The notes below the pieces were generated by a model, which was not told the origin of the DNA, ran no database searches, and worked only from the letters and a program-made list of their open reading frames with translations. Shown piece after piece: positions 55,469 through 62,333 of a stretch of 64,000 nt of DNA. Numbering within the stretch: position 1 is the stretch's first letter; every line of letters starts with the position of its first letter. This stretch comes from Methylocystis sp. L43 (GTDB taxonomy: Bacteria; Pseudomonadota; Alphaproteobacteria; Rhizobiales; Beijerinckiaceae), in assembly GCF_015709525.1 (NCBI RefSeq), contig NZ_JADNRA010000013.1:1-64000 (forward strand), in the 5' to 3' direction. The translations under genes and the position numbers were made by a program.

Positions 55469-56881
55469 CTATGCGGCGGCTGAGCGATCGCCGGGCTCGG
55501 CGCGGCCGACGATGCGTAGAATCACGGGAAATTCCTCGCGCGTGCGGCGCTCGATCTCGTCGAGCGCGTCATGGGCGCTTTGCACGGACACGGCCGCGTC
55601 CAGCCGGCAACGGAAGTTGACGACGATGCCTCCCGCCGTTTCGCGGACTCGAACGTCCCGCACGTGCGCCGGCGGTCGGGTCTGAGCGGCGACGCGCGCA
55701 AGCGCCGCCGCGATGGCCCCAGCGATGGCGGGGTCGGCGACGTGCGCCGCGAGCAATTGCAGTTCGAGCGGCTCGATATGCGTGTCGACTTCAGCGTCGG
55801 CGCCGAATTCGTCGCGCAGCGCGCTCTCGAAATCGGCGGCGATCGCGTGCGCGCGGCCAAGCGGCATGGCGCCATCGAGTTCGACGTCGACGCCGATCGA
55901 TAGCCGGCCCTCGATCTGCTGGGCGATGACATGATGGGCGTGGATGTGGCGACGCGCCCCAACAAGCAGGATGCGTTCAGCGATCGTTTCGTCGTCAAGC
56001 GCCCTTGGCTCGATCGACAGCGTGATCCGGGCGCGCGGCGTAACGCCGGCGATCGCTTCGGCGACGGCCGATTTGATGCGCGCCGCCTGCTCAACGCGCA
56101 AGCCGCGCGAAACGCCAATCGTCGCTTCGCCGACGATGTCAGGCCCAATCGTGCGCAGTCGCAGCGAATCGATCGCGATGACGCCCGGCACGTCGACGAT
56201 CGCCCTCTCGAGATGCGGCGCCATTTCACGTGGGGCGGCGTCGAGCAAGGTGTCGATCGTGCGACGGCCCAGTCGAAAACCCGCGACGGCGATGAAGGCG
56301 GCGACGCCCAAGGCGGCGAGCGCGTCGCCGCGCTCAAACCCATAATGCGCCGCAACCAGACCGAGCAGCACCAGCGCCGATGACACCAGATCGCTCGAAA
56401 AATGTAGGGCGTCAGCGGCCAGAGCGTCGCTGCCCTCTTCCTTTGCGATCCGCCGCAACTGCCGCGAGCGCACGAAATCGACGATGATCGAAACGACCAG
56501 AATGCCATAGATCGGCCAGCCGGCGTCGATCACGACATCCGTCTCCTGCAGCCGCCGCCAGGCTTCGCCGACGATGAACAAGGCGAGGCCGAAGAGGAAG
56601 CCCGTTTGGATCAGCGCGGCCAGCGCCTCATATTTGCCATGGCCATAGTGATGTTCCTCGTCCGCCGGCTTCTCTGCTTCGCGCACCGCAAAAAAGGTCA
56701 GCACTGTCGCGCCGGTGTCCACGAAGGCGTGCCCCGACTCCGACAGCAGCGCGAGCGAGCCAGACCACAGACCTGCCGCGAGTTTCGCCGCCGCGAGCAA
56801 AGCGCTGGCGGCGATCGACGCCTTGGCCGCCGCCAGCTTGACGCTCGGCGCGGCGCGAGGAAGAGACTTCGTCTCGGTCAC
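55469..56881 (-). CDS. Cation diffusion facilitator (CDF) metal exporter
   Basis: A 470-residue transporter with six helices followed by an unusually long cytoplasmic part (residues 215-470, about two CDF C-terminal domains). The metal sites are HxxxD in helix 2 (SESGHAFVDTGA) and HxxxD in helix 5 (ADALHFSSDLVSS), the HD-HD arrangement of zinc-selective members such as ZnTs. HYGHGKYEALAALIQTGFLF is the family signature region. The start is GTG. Likely substrate zinc (possibly cobalt or iron). xseB is downstream. Confidence 0.94.
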   Translation of the reverse strand: MTETKSLPRAAPSVKLAAAKASIAASALLAAAKLAAGLWSGSLALLSESGHAFVDTGATVLTFFAVREAEKPADEEHHYGHGKYEALAALIQTGFLFGLALFIVGEAWRRLQETDVVIDAGWPIYGILVVSIIVDFVRSRQLRRIAKEEGSDALAADALHFSSDLVSSALVLLGLVAAHYGFERGDALAALGVAAFIAVAGFRLGRRTIDTLLDAAPREMAPHLERAIVDVPGVIAIDSLRLRTIGPDIVGEATIGVSRGLRVEQAARIKSAVAEAIAGVTPRARITLSIEPRALDDETIAERILLVGARRHIHAHHVIAQQIEGRLSIGVDVELDGAMPLGRAHAIAADFESALRDEFGADAEVDTHIEPLELQLLAAHVADPAIAGAIAAALARVAAQTRPPAHVRDVRVRETAGGIVVNFRCRLDAAVSVQSAHDALDEIERRTREEFPVILRIVGRAEPGDRSAAA

Positions 56882-56996
56882 GTCAATAGGAACCTGTGTT
56901 TGGGAGCGCCAGCGCTCTAGCAGGCGCCCGGCGTGGGCGCAAATCCGCGCCGTGGCACGCTATTATTATGGCGGATGCACCAGATAGGAGCCGCAC

Positions 56997-57437
56997 ATGA
57001 GATTTCTGCACACCATGATCCGAGTTGGCGACCTCGACCGCTCTCTGGCGTTTTTTTGCGGCGTGCTTGGACTTCAGGAAGTGCGCCGCACCCAGAACGA
57101 AAAAGCGCGCTATACGCTCGTCTATCTCGCCGCGCCCGAGGATGCCGCGCAAGCCAAGGAACACGGAGCGCCGACGATCGAACTTACCCATAACTGGGAC
57201 GAACACGAATATTCCGGCGGGCGGAATTTCGGCCACCTCGCCTTTGCCGTTGAGAATATTTACGACGTTTGCGCGCGACTTCAGGCGGCGGGCGTGACGA
57301 TCAATCGGCCGCCGCGCGACGGCCATATGGCCTTCGTGCAATCGCCGGATTTGATCTCCATCGAGCTGTTGCAGAAGGGCGCGCCGCTGCCGCCAAAGGA
57401 ACCCTGGGTGTCGGCGCCCAACATCGGCGCTTGGTAG
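56997..57437 (+). CDS. Glyoxalase I-like (lactoylglutathione lyase) VOC protein
   Basis: A 146-residue VOC enzyme: [20 protein letters not shown] (metal ligand His5), [34 protein letters not shown] (Glu and His ligands), and [13 protein letters not shown] (Glu). These four metal ligands and the ELTHNW-GNFGH pattern match GloA, although [13 protein letters not shown] is slightly divergent. AGGAG lies 6 bases before the ATG. It isomerises the methylglyoxal-glutathione hemithioacetal, if the call is right. Confidence 0.92.
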   Translation: MRFLHTMIRVGDLDRSLAFFCGVLGLQEVRRTQNEKARYTLVYLAAPEDAAQAKEHGAPTIELTHNWDEHEYSGGRNFGHLAFAVENIYDVCARLQAAGVTINRPPRDGHMAFVQSPDLISIELLQKGAPLPPKEPWVSAPNIGAW

Positions 57438-57879
57438 AGGCAAGCCCACTGCGGCGCCGCATGATCTTTTGCGTCGCAGCTACGAATTTTTCGGCTGCTC
57501 GGAACTATTGCCCCGGCCACGAGTTGAGTCCCGAGTCGTGCTGCGGCCTCAGCTCGGCTGATCACTATGTTGTTGATTTACCGGCGAACTTCGTCGTGAA
57601 GCTGTCACGGCCTTCGGTTAGAAGGCGGCAGGCGCGGCATGGGGAGCAAAGTCTCTCGGCTCTTGCGCCGACAGCCTTGTTCGCCGGGCTTGAGAGATCC
57701 CGTCCGTTCGTCGGACGCGCAAGTTTTTCAGCAGTCATACAGATAACGTTCAGCTTGACCGGATAGCTTGGCGGGAACGAACGCCCCCAACGGGCGAGGG
57801 AAACTGACGTCGCGGAGACAAAGCAACCCGCGGCCAACAAAGGGTTCCAAACATGGAACGTTCAAGGGCGGAGGTCGTC
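57438..57879. other. Intergenic region without a recognised gene
   Basis: About 440 bases. Minus- and plus-strand frames of 90-165 codons exist but show no coherent protein features. GTTCC-n6-GGAAC is an inverted repeat at 57844-57859, just before the next gene. I see no tRNA, riboswitch or repeat of the window's families. It may hold the promoter of the gene at 57880 or a small RNA. Confidence 0.45.
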
Positions 57880-58239
57880 ATGGTCATCGTGGATCTGATC
57901 AATTCCTGCTCGAACGACAAGGTGGCGCATGCCGCCTTGACATGCATTGGCGGCGGCTTCGCCGAGCGCGTGCGCGCCGCGGCTGAGGAGAAAGGCGTCA
58001 GCGTTGGCAGATTCGTCGCGATGGCGGTGCGCGATTTCGCGAGCCGCTCGGATGAAGCCGCGCAAGAGGCGCTTCGGGCCAAGGTTGTCCGCGACGACCA
58101 GCCTCTGCTCAGAGGATTGCGTGAGGTCCTGCAAGTGGCGCTGGAGCGCCACCCCTTCTTCGTCGACAGCGAGGCCATGGCGGTGACGCCGCCCTACGCC
58201 TTCAGCGCCGCGCGCGAGAATGCGCTGCAGTATCACTGA
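57880..58239 (+). CDS. Uncharacterised small protein with possible ribbon-helix-helix-like segment
   Basis: A 119-residue protein starting MVIVDLINSCSNDKVAHAAL. CIGGGFAERVRAAAEEKGVS then VGRFVAMAVRDFASRSDEAA resembles a strand-helix-helix (CopG-type) arrangement, but the match is loose. GGAGG lies 6 bases before the ATG at 57880, a strong ribosome site that makes ATG 57853 less likely. Two cysteines occur near the start. No partner gene is evident; function not assigned. Confidence 0.65.
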   Translation: MVIVDLINSCSNDKVAHAALTCIGGGFAERVRAAAEEKGVSVGRFVAMAVRDFASRSDEAAQEALRAKVVRDDQPLLRGLREVLQVALERHPFFVDSEAMAVTPPYAFSAARENALQYH

Positions 58240-58345
58240 CCCTGTCTGATGGACGTTCATGGAATGGCGGCCTCGCTTCGGCGACGTCGCCATTTGCGCG
58301 TTCAGGCCTACATGAGAGTAGCGTAGGACACTTTCCGGGCTAGGG

Positions 58346-58987
58346 ATGACGCATTTTCTCGATCAGTCGCAGATCGCCGCCATCCTTTCGACCTACGGCT
58401 ATTGGGCGATCTTTATCGTCGTGGCTCTGGAAAGCGCCGGCATTCCGCTGCCCGGCGAAACCATGCTCGTCGGCGCGGCAATTTACGCGCGGCTCTCCGG
58501 AGCGATCGCCATTGAGAATATCGTCGTGGCGGCCGCCGCAGGCGCGATCGTCGGCGATAATGTCGGCTATTGGCTGGGGCGCGAGTATGGAACGAAGCTT
58601 CTCGAACGCTACGGCCATCATGTCGGGCTCGGGCCGGAGAAGCTGCGCCTTGGCCAATATCTCTTCTATCGGTGGGGCGGCGCGATCGTCTTTTTCGGCC
58701 GCTTCGTCGCGCTGCTGCGCATTCTCGCGGCCTCGCTCGCTGGCGCAAACCATCTGCCGCCTGGCCGCTTCTTCATCTATAACGCGACGGGCGGCGTCGT
58801 TTGGGCCTGCGTATTCGGCTTTGGCGCTTATTACCTCACCGCTGGCTTCGAAAAAATCGAAGGTCCCATCGCAATGGCCCTCATCGGCGGGCTCGTCATC
58901 GGGCTGTTTGTGCTTTGGCGCTACTATAAGCGGCACGAGGCGCGGCTGATGCGGGAAGCCGACGCCATGCTGAGCCAGCGACGCTAA
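58346..58987 (+). CDS. DedA-family membrane protein
   Basis: A 213-residue membrane protein of the DedA/VTT family, many of which translocate undecaprenyl phosphate or other lipids. Signatures are YGYWAIFIVVALESAGIPLP, GETMLVGAAI, GAIVGDNVGYWLGREYG (acidic residue of the re-entrant loop), FFGRFVALLRILAASLAGAN (conserved Arg) and NATGGVVWACVFGFGAYYL. It stands alone with a short intergenic region on both sides. Confidence 0.95.
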   Translation: MTHFLDQSQIAAILSTYGYWAIFIVVALESAGIPLPGETMLVGAAIYARLSGAIAIENIVVAAAAGAIVGDNVGYWLGREYGTKLLERYGHHVGLGPEKLRLGQYLFYRWGGAIVFFGRFVALLRILAASLAGANHLPPGRFFIYNATGGVVWACVFGFGAYYLTAGFEKIEGPIAMALIGGLVIGLFVLWRYYKRHEARLMREADAMLSQRR

Positions 58988-59004
58988 ATCCGCTGCATGT
59001 GCGT

Positions 59005-59496
59005 TCAGCCGAAACGGGCGCCCATGCGCGCGTCGATGAGCGCGCGGTTCAGTTCGCGCGCCAGCTCCGCTTTCTGATCCGGCCCCAAGAAGGCGCCGAT
59101 CTCGATGCATTCGCCTCGCGAGATCAGGGCCACCCTCTCTGTCCCGAATTCTTCGTGGATCGTTTGTTCAAGCCGCACCCAGGAAGGGTTGAAGCGCCAT
59201 TCCTTTCGTTGTCCGCGCGCGCCGATTTGCGCGAAAACGAGCTCCAGCGGCGTGAGGTCGAGCGTCTCATGACTGCGGGCGGCGCGGAAGCTGACGCGGA
59301 AGGCGAGATAGAGACCGACCGCGTCGAGGCCCATGAAGCCGGCGACGGGCCAGGCGCCCATGAAGAAGAACGGCAGCGCGAACAGGAGCTGTCCGAAACA
59401 GAAAATCATAATGAAAAGGTAGAAGGCGTGCGGCGTCATCGACCGATGCGGCGTCAGCCGCGCTTCGTAAATTTTCCGCTCGAAGGGGTCGGACAT
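59005..59496 (-). CDS. DUF2244-family membrane protein
   Basis: A 163-residue protein with two helices (residues 24-46 and 48-70) and a C-terminal beta-rich part. LTPHRSMTPHAFYLFIMIFC and FNPSWVRLEQTIHEEFG with ISRGECIEIGAFLGPDQKAE are diagnostic of DUF2244, a family widespread in alphaproteobacteria with unknown function that often lies near cytochrome oxidase or nth genes. AGGAG is 6 bases before the ATG. It is divergent from nth. Confidence 0.92.
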   Translation of the reverse strand: MSDPFERKIYEARLTPHRSMTPHAFYLFIMIFCFGQLLFALPFFFMGAWPVAGFMGLDAVGLYLAFRVSFRAARSHETLDLTPLELVFAQIGARGQRKEWRFNPSWVRLEQTIHEEFGTERVALISRGECIEIGAFLGPDQKAELARELNRALIDARMGARFG

Positions 59497-59544
59497 TTCT
59501 CCTGCCGGCTTTGTCCTTCAGATTCTAAAAGTTATAACGCGCCG

Positions 59545-60246
59545 ATGGCGGAAACAATCAGTCAGCGCGCGCGCGTCGTTAAAAAACCGCGCGCCGGTCG
59601 GCGGCCGGCGGCCGCTGAAGCCGCGCGCATCGAGGAAATATTCGCGCGTCTCGCAGCCGCAAATCCTGAACCCAAGACCGAACTCGGTTACAAAAACCCC
59701 TTCACGCTGCTCGTCGCCGTCGTGCTGTCCGCGCAAGCGACCGATGCCGGAGTCAACAAGGCGACTCCGGCGCTCTTCGCGCTCGCCGACACGCCCGCCA
59801 AGATGGCGGCGCTCGGCGAAGAGCGCGTGCGCGACCTGATCAAAACGATCGGCCTCTACCGCGCCAAGGCGAAAAATATCGTCGCCTTGTCGCGATTGCT
59901 GGTCGAACGGCATGGCGGAGACGTGCCGCGCACGCGCGAGGAATTGACCGCGCTCCCAGGCGTCGGCGGCAAGACCGCGAATGTCGTGCTCAATGTCGCC
60001 TTCGGCGAGCCGGTGATCGCGGTCGACACCCATATCTTCCGGGTCTCCAACCGGCTGCCGCTCGCAAGCGGCAAGACGCCCGAAGAGGTCGAAGCGGGAC
60101 TGGAACGCATCGTGCCAGAGAAATATCTCCTGCACGCGCATCACTGGCTCATTCTGCACGGTCGCTATGTGTGCAAGGCGCGCAGGCCAGAATGCCCGCG
60201 CTGCCCGATCGCCGATCTCTGCCGGTTCAAAGCCAAGACGCTCTGA
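59545..60246 (+). CDS. nth: Endonuclease III
   Basis: A 233-residue base-excision glycosylase/AP lyase for oxidised pyrimidines. The helix-hairpin-helix LPGVGGKTANVVLNVAFG carries the catalytic Lys, and VIAVDTHIFRVSNRL the catalytic Asp. The iron-sulfur cluster pattern C-x6-C-x2-C-x5-C is seen in CKARRPECPRCPIADLC. A basic N-terminal extension of about 25 residues (RARVVKKPRAGRRPAAAEAA) is common in this order. The ATG at 59545 is chosen; the longer frame is antisense to DUF2244. Confidence 0.97.
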   Translation: MAETISQRARVVKKPRAGRRPAAAEAARIEEIFARLAAANPEPKTELGYKNPFTLLVAVVLSAQATDAGVNKATPALFALADTPAKMAALGEERVRDLIKTIGLYRAKAKNIVALSRLLVERHGGDVPRTREELTALPGVGGKTANVVLNVAFGEPVIAVDTHIFRVSNRLPLASGKTPEEVEAGLERIVPEKYLLHAHHWLILHGRYVCKARRPECPRCPIADLCRFKAKTL

Positions 60247-60362
60247 TCTTCCGATCCTTGCAGCCCACGCGGCGATGAGGACAAAGTCACAGACGCGCAT
60301 CGGGCGACGTGGGATTCTTTTTAAATCAAGCTGAAGGTCGAAGGCTGTCGGAGCGAGCCGCG

Positions 60363-60482
60363 ATGAATTACAAAATGGCGATCATCATTATGGGCGGACT
60401 GCTGCTTGTCGGCGCCATGATCCCCTATGCCTACAAACCGCGATGCACGACGGCGGAATGCACGCCGGAGCGTCCCTATTGA
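60363..60482 (+). CDS. 39-residue single-helix membrane peptide
   Basis: A short ORF with one helix (MAIIIMGGLLLVGAMIPYAY) and a tail KPRCTTAECTPERPY with two cysteines four residues apart. GGAG lies 9-10 bases before the ATG. A strong hairpin follows the stop. The sequence pattern (start, helix, short Cys-containing tail, terminator-like hairpin) supports a real micropeptide, possibly exposed to the periplasm. It has no recognisable family. Confidence 0.55.
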   Translation: MNYKMAIIIMGGLLLVGAMIPYAYKPRCTTAECTPERPY

Positions 60483-60498
60483 TCCGCCAGACGGCGAT

Positions 60499-60527
60499 GC
60501 GAGACGCCTGCCGTGCAGGCGTCTCGC
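60499..60527. terminator. Strong hairpin between convergent small genes
   Basis: A perfect 13-base stem GCGAGACGCCTGC / GCAGGCGTCTCGC with loop CGT. It lacks a T-run on either side, so termination may be inefficient or Rho-assisted. It lies between the stops of the gene pair at 60482 and 60540. Confidence 0.6.
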
Positions 60528-60539
60528 AATGTTCTCGCG

Positions 60540-61052
60540 TCAATTGACCTGGCAGGTCGACTCATATCTTCCGCAGGCCCGGGCGTCGCCCCTGTCGCAG
60601 CTCTGTTTCCAGGTCCGGCAACCCGGCTTTTTCCACGGCTGGCTTTCGAATTCGCTCGTTCGTTTACGTACAGGCACACAATTATCCGTTTCCGGAACGG
60701 GCCGCGTTCCGGGCGGGCAGCCATGCATCGAATTGCCTTCCTCGCCGCGACCCGGCCGCTGTCGCTGGCCGCTGTCGACGCAGAACTTCTGGGAGATGAA
60801 GCAGCTCACCCTGCCGCCTTCCTGGCAGGAAGACCTGGCGGGCTGATAATGAACAGCGCCGCTCCCATAGTTCGCTTCGAGCCTGCGAACCTCGACCAGC
60901 CCCTTGTTGTTGGCCTTTGAAAGCGCTTCGTCTCTGGAATAGCCGCTGGCCGAAGCCTGCAACACGCCGCAGAAAGCCAAGGCGCTTCCCGAAAGAGAAA
61001 CCAGTGAGAGAAACATTGTGGTCGAGATAAGCGCAATACGTCTAAAGTTCAT
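60540..61052 (-). CDS. Secreted cysteine-rich protein of unknown function
   Basis: This 170-residue protein has a signal peptide (MNFRRIALISTTMFLSLVSL then SGSALA) and eight or more cysteines. A first segment AFCGVLQASASGYSRDEALS is followed by RSSCQEGGRVSCFISQKFCV. The second half, GCPPGTRPVPETDNCVPVRK and GCRTWKQSCDRGDARACGRY, resembles short disulfide-stabilised repeats. Proline-arginine-rich linkers separate them. AAGGGGGGCAGA precedes the ATG. I do not recognise the family. Confidence 0.75.
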   Translation of the reverse strand: MNFRRIALISTTMFLSLVSLSGSALAFCGVLQASASGYSRDEALSKANNKGLVEVRRLEANYGSGAVHYQPARSSCQEGGRVSCFISQKFCVDSGQRQRPGRGEEGNSMHGCPPGTRPVPETDNCVPVRKRTSEFESQPWKKPGCRTWKQSCDRGDARACGRYESTCQVN

Positions 61053-61168
61053 TCTGCCCCCCTTTTTCGCCCCAGTTCAGGCTAAGCCTGATGCGGGACG
61101 AAAGAAAGCGCGCGCGAGAAATTAAACCAGCGCGAAAGCGGGAGCGGACGCGTAAACGCCTGACGATG

Positions 61169-62017
61169 CTATGATAAATCCTTCCCCAGTCGCCCCGCGA
61201 GATCCTGCACGAACTGCCAAGCGACACGGCCCGAGCGCGCGCCGCGCGTGATCGACCATTCCAGCGCCTCGGCGCGGATCGTCGCCTCGGGCGCGCCAAG
61301 GCCGAAATGATCGGCGTAGCCGAAGACCATCGCCAGATAGTCGTCCTGGCTGCAATTGTGAAAGCCGATCCAAAGTCCAAAGCGATCGGAGAGCGAAATT
61401 TTCTCCTCGATGACCTCGCCGGGATGGATCGCTGTGGCGCTTTCGTTCTCCATCATGTCGCGCGGCAACAGATGGCGGCGATTCGACGTTGCGTAAAACA
61501 GCACATTGTCCGGCCGCCCTTCGACGCCGCCTTCGAGAGCGGTCTTGAGCGCCTTGTAGCTCGTCTCCGCGCCGTCAAACGACAGGTCGTCGCAAAAGAC
61601 GATGAAGCGGAAGGGCGCCTGCGCCAGCGCGCCGAGCAGCGCGGGCAGCGCTTCAATGTCCTCGCGATGGATTTCGATGAGTTTCAGCCCCTTCTCGGCC
61701 AGCGCGCCGTGAACCGACTTCACCAGCGAGGATTTGCCCATGCCGCGTGCGCCCCACATCAGCGCGTTGTTGGCGGGCAGGCCCTGCGCGAAGCGGCTGG
61801 TGTTGGCGAGAAGCATGTCGCGCTGACGGTCGACGCCCTTGAGCAGCGCCAGATCGACCCGATTGACCCGGCTGACGGGGTGGAACGCCTCGCCGGCGGC
61901 GCGCCAGACAAACGCCTCGGCGACGGAGAAATCCGGCGCCGACGGCGGCGGCGGCGCCAGACGCTCCAGCGCCCCGGCGATGCGGGCCAGCAGCTGCGCG
62001 ACATCCTCTTGCGACAT
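61169..62017 (-). CDS. DUF815-family AAA+ ATPase
   Basis: A 282-residue ATPase with Walker A WGARGMGKSSLVKSVHGALA, Walker B FRFIVFCDDLSFDGAETSY and sensor/arginine region SNRRHLLPRDMMENES, GEVIEEKISLSDRFGLWIGF. This is the DUF815 family, often near genes of tRNA modification or cobalamin synthesis; role unknown. The ATG at 62017 has AAGGA 6 bases upstream. The frame runs 81 codons further, but that part is translation of two REP-like repeats and is not credible protein. Confidence 0.93.
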   Translation of the reverse strand: MSQEDVAQLLARIAGALERLAPPPPSAPDFSVAEAFVWRAAGEAFHPVSRVNRVDLALLKGVDRQRDMLLANTSRFAQGLPANNALMWGARGMGKSSLVKSVHGALAEKGLKLIEIHREDIEALPALLGALAQAPFRFIVFCDDLSFDGAETSYKALKTALEGGVEGRPDNVLFYATSNRRHLLPRDMMENESATAIHPGEVIEEKISLSDRFGLWIGFHNCSQDDYLAMVFGYADHFGLGAPEATIRAEALEWSITRGARSGRVAWQFVQDLAGRLGKDLS

Positions 62018-62040
62018 GAATTCCTTCTCATCATTGGCGC

Positions 62041-62099
62041 CAAGCTCCCTCGTCCTTCGAGACGCGTGCTCCGCACGCTCCTCAGGATAAGGGAGCTTG
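62041..62099. repeat. REP-like element upstream of the DUF815 gene
   Basis: CAAGCTCCCT (62041-62050) and AGGGAGCTTG (62090-62099) flank CGTCCTTCGAGACGCGTGC-TCC-GCACGC-TCCTCAGGATA. Same core as the element at 15277. Confidence 0.85.
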
Positions 62100-62168
62100 T
62101 TGTGCGCTGCTTCACTCCGCATCAAGACCACAATGACGCCGTGAAGCCTGTTCCTTCTGCGGAACCAA

Positions 62169-62221
62169 GGACCCTCATCCTGAGGGGGCTCCGCAGGAGC
62201 CGTCTCGAAGGACGAGGGTCC
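62169..62221. repeat. REP-like element, GGACCCTCATCCTGAGG type
   Basis: GGACCCTCATCCTGAGG with its complement GTCTCGAAGGACGAGGGTCC flank a hairpin GGCTCC-GCA-GGAGCC. The GTCTCGAAGGACGAGG block is shared with copies at 609, 15240 and 15277, defining the family. Confidence 0.88.
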
Positions 62222-62333
62222 GGCTCCTTTTTCCGTTGACGATCGCCTGTCGACTCTCAAAGCTGATTTACCGCATAGCCGGATTTAAATTCCGGCGCAA
62301 AACCGCTCTCGACGCCCTGAAAGGCAAATCAAT

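Noticed and set aside
57565-57840. 91-codon minus-strand frame in the 440-base gap
   Set aside because: It has no start-site support, signal or conserved-looking segment; composition resembles antisense noise.
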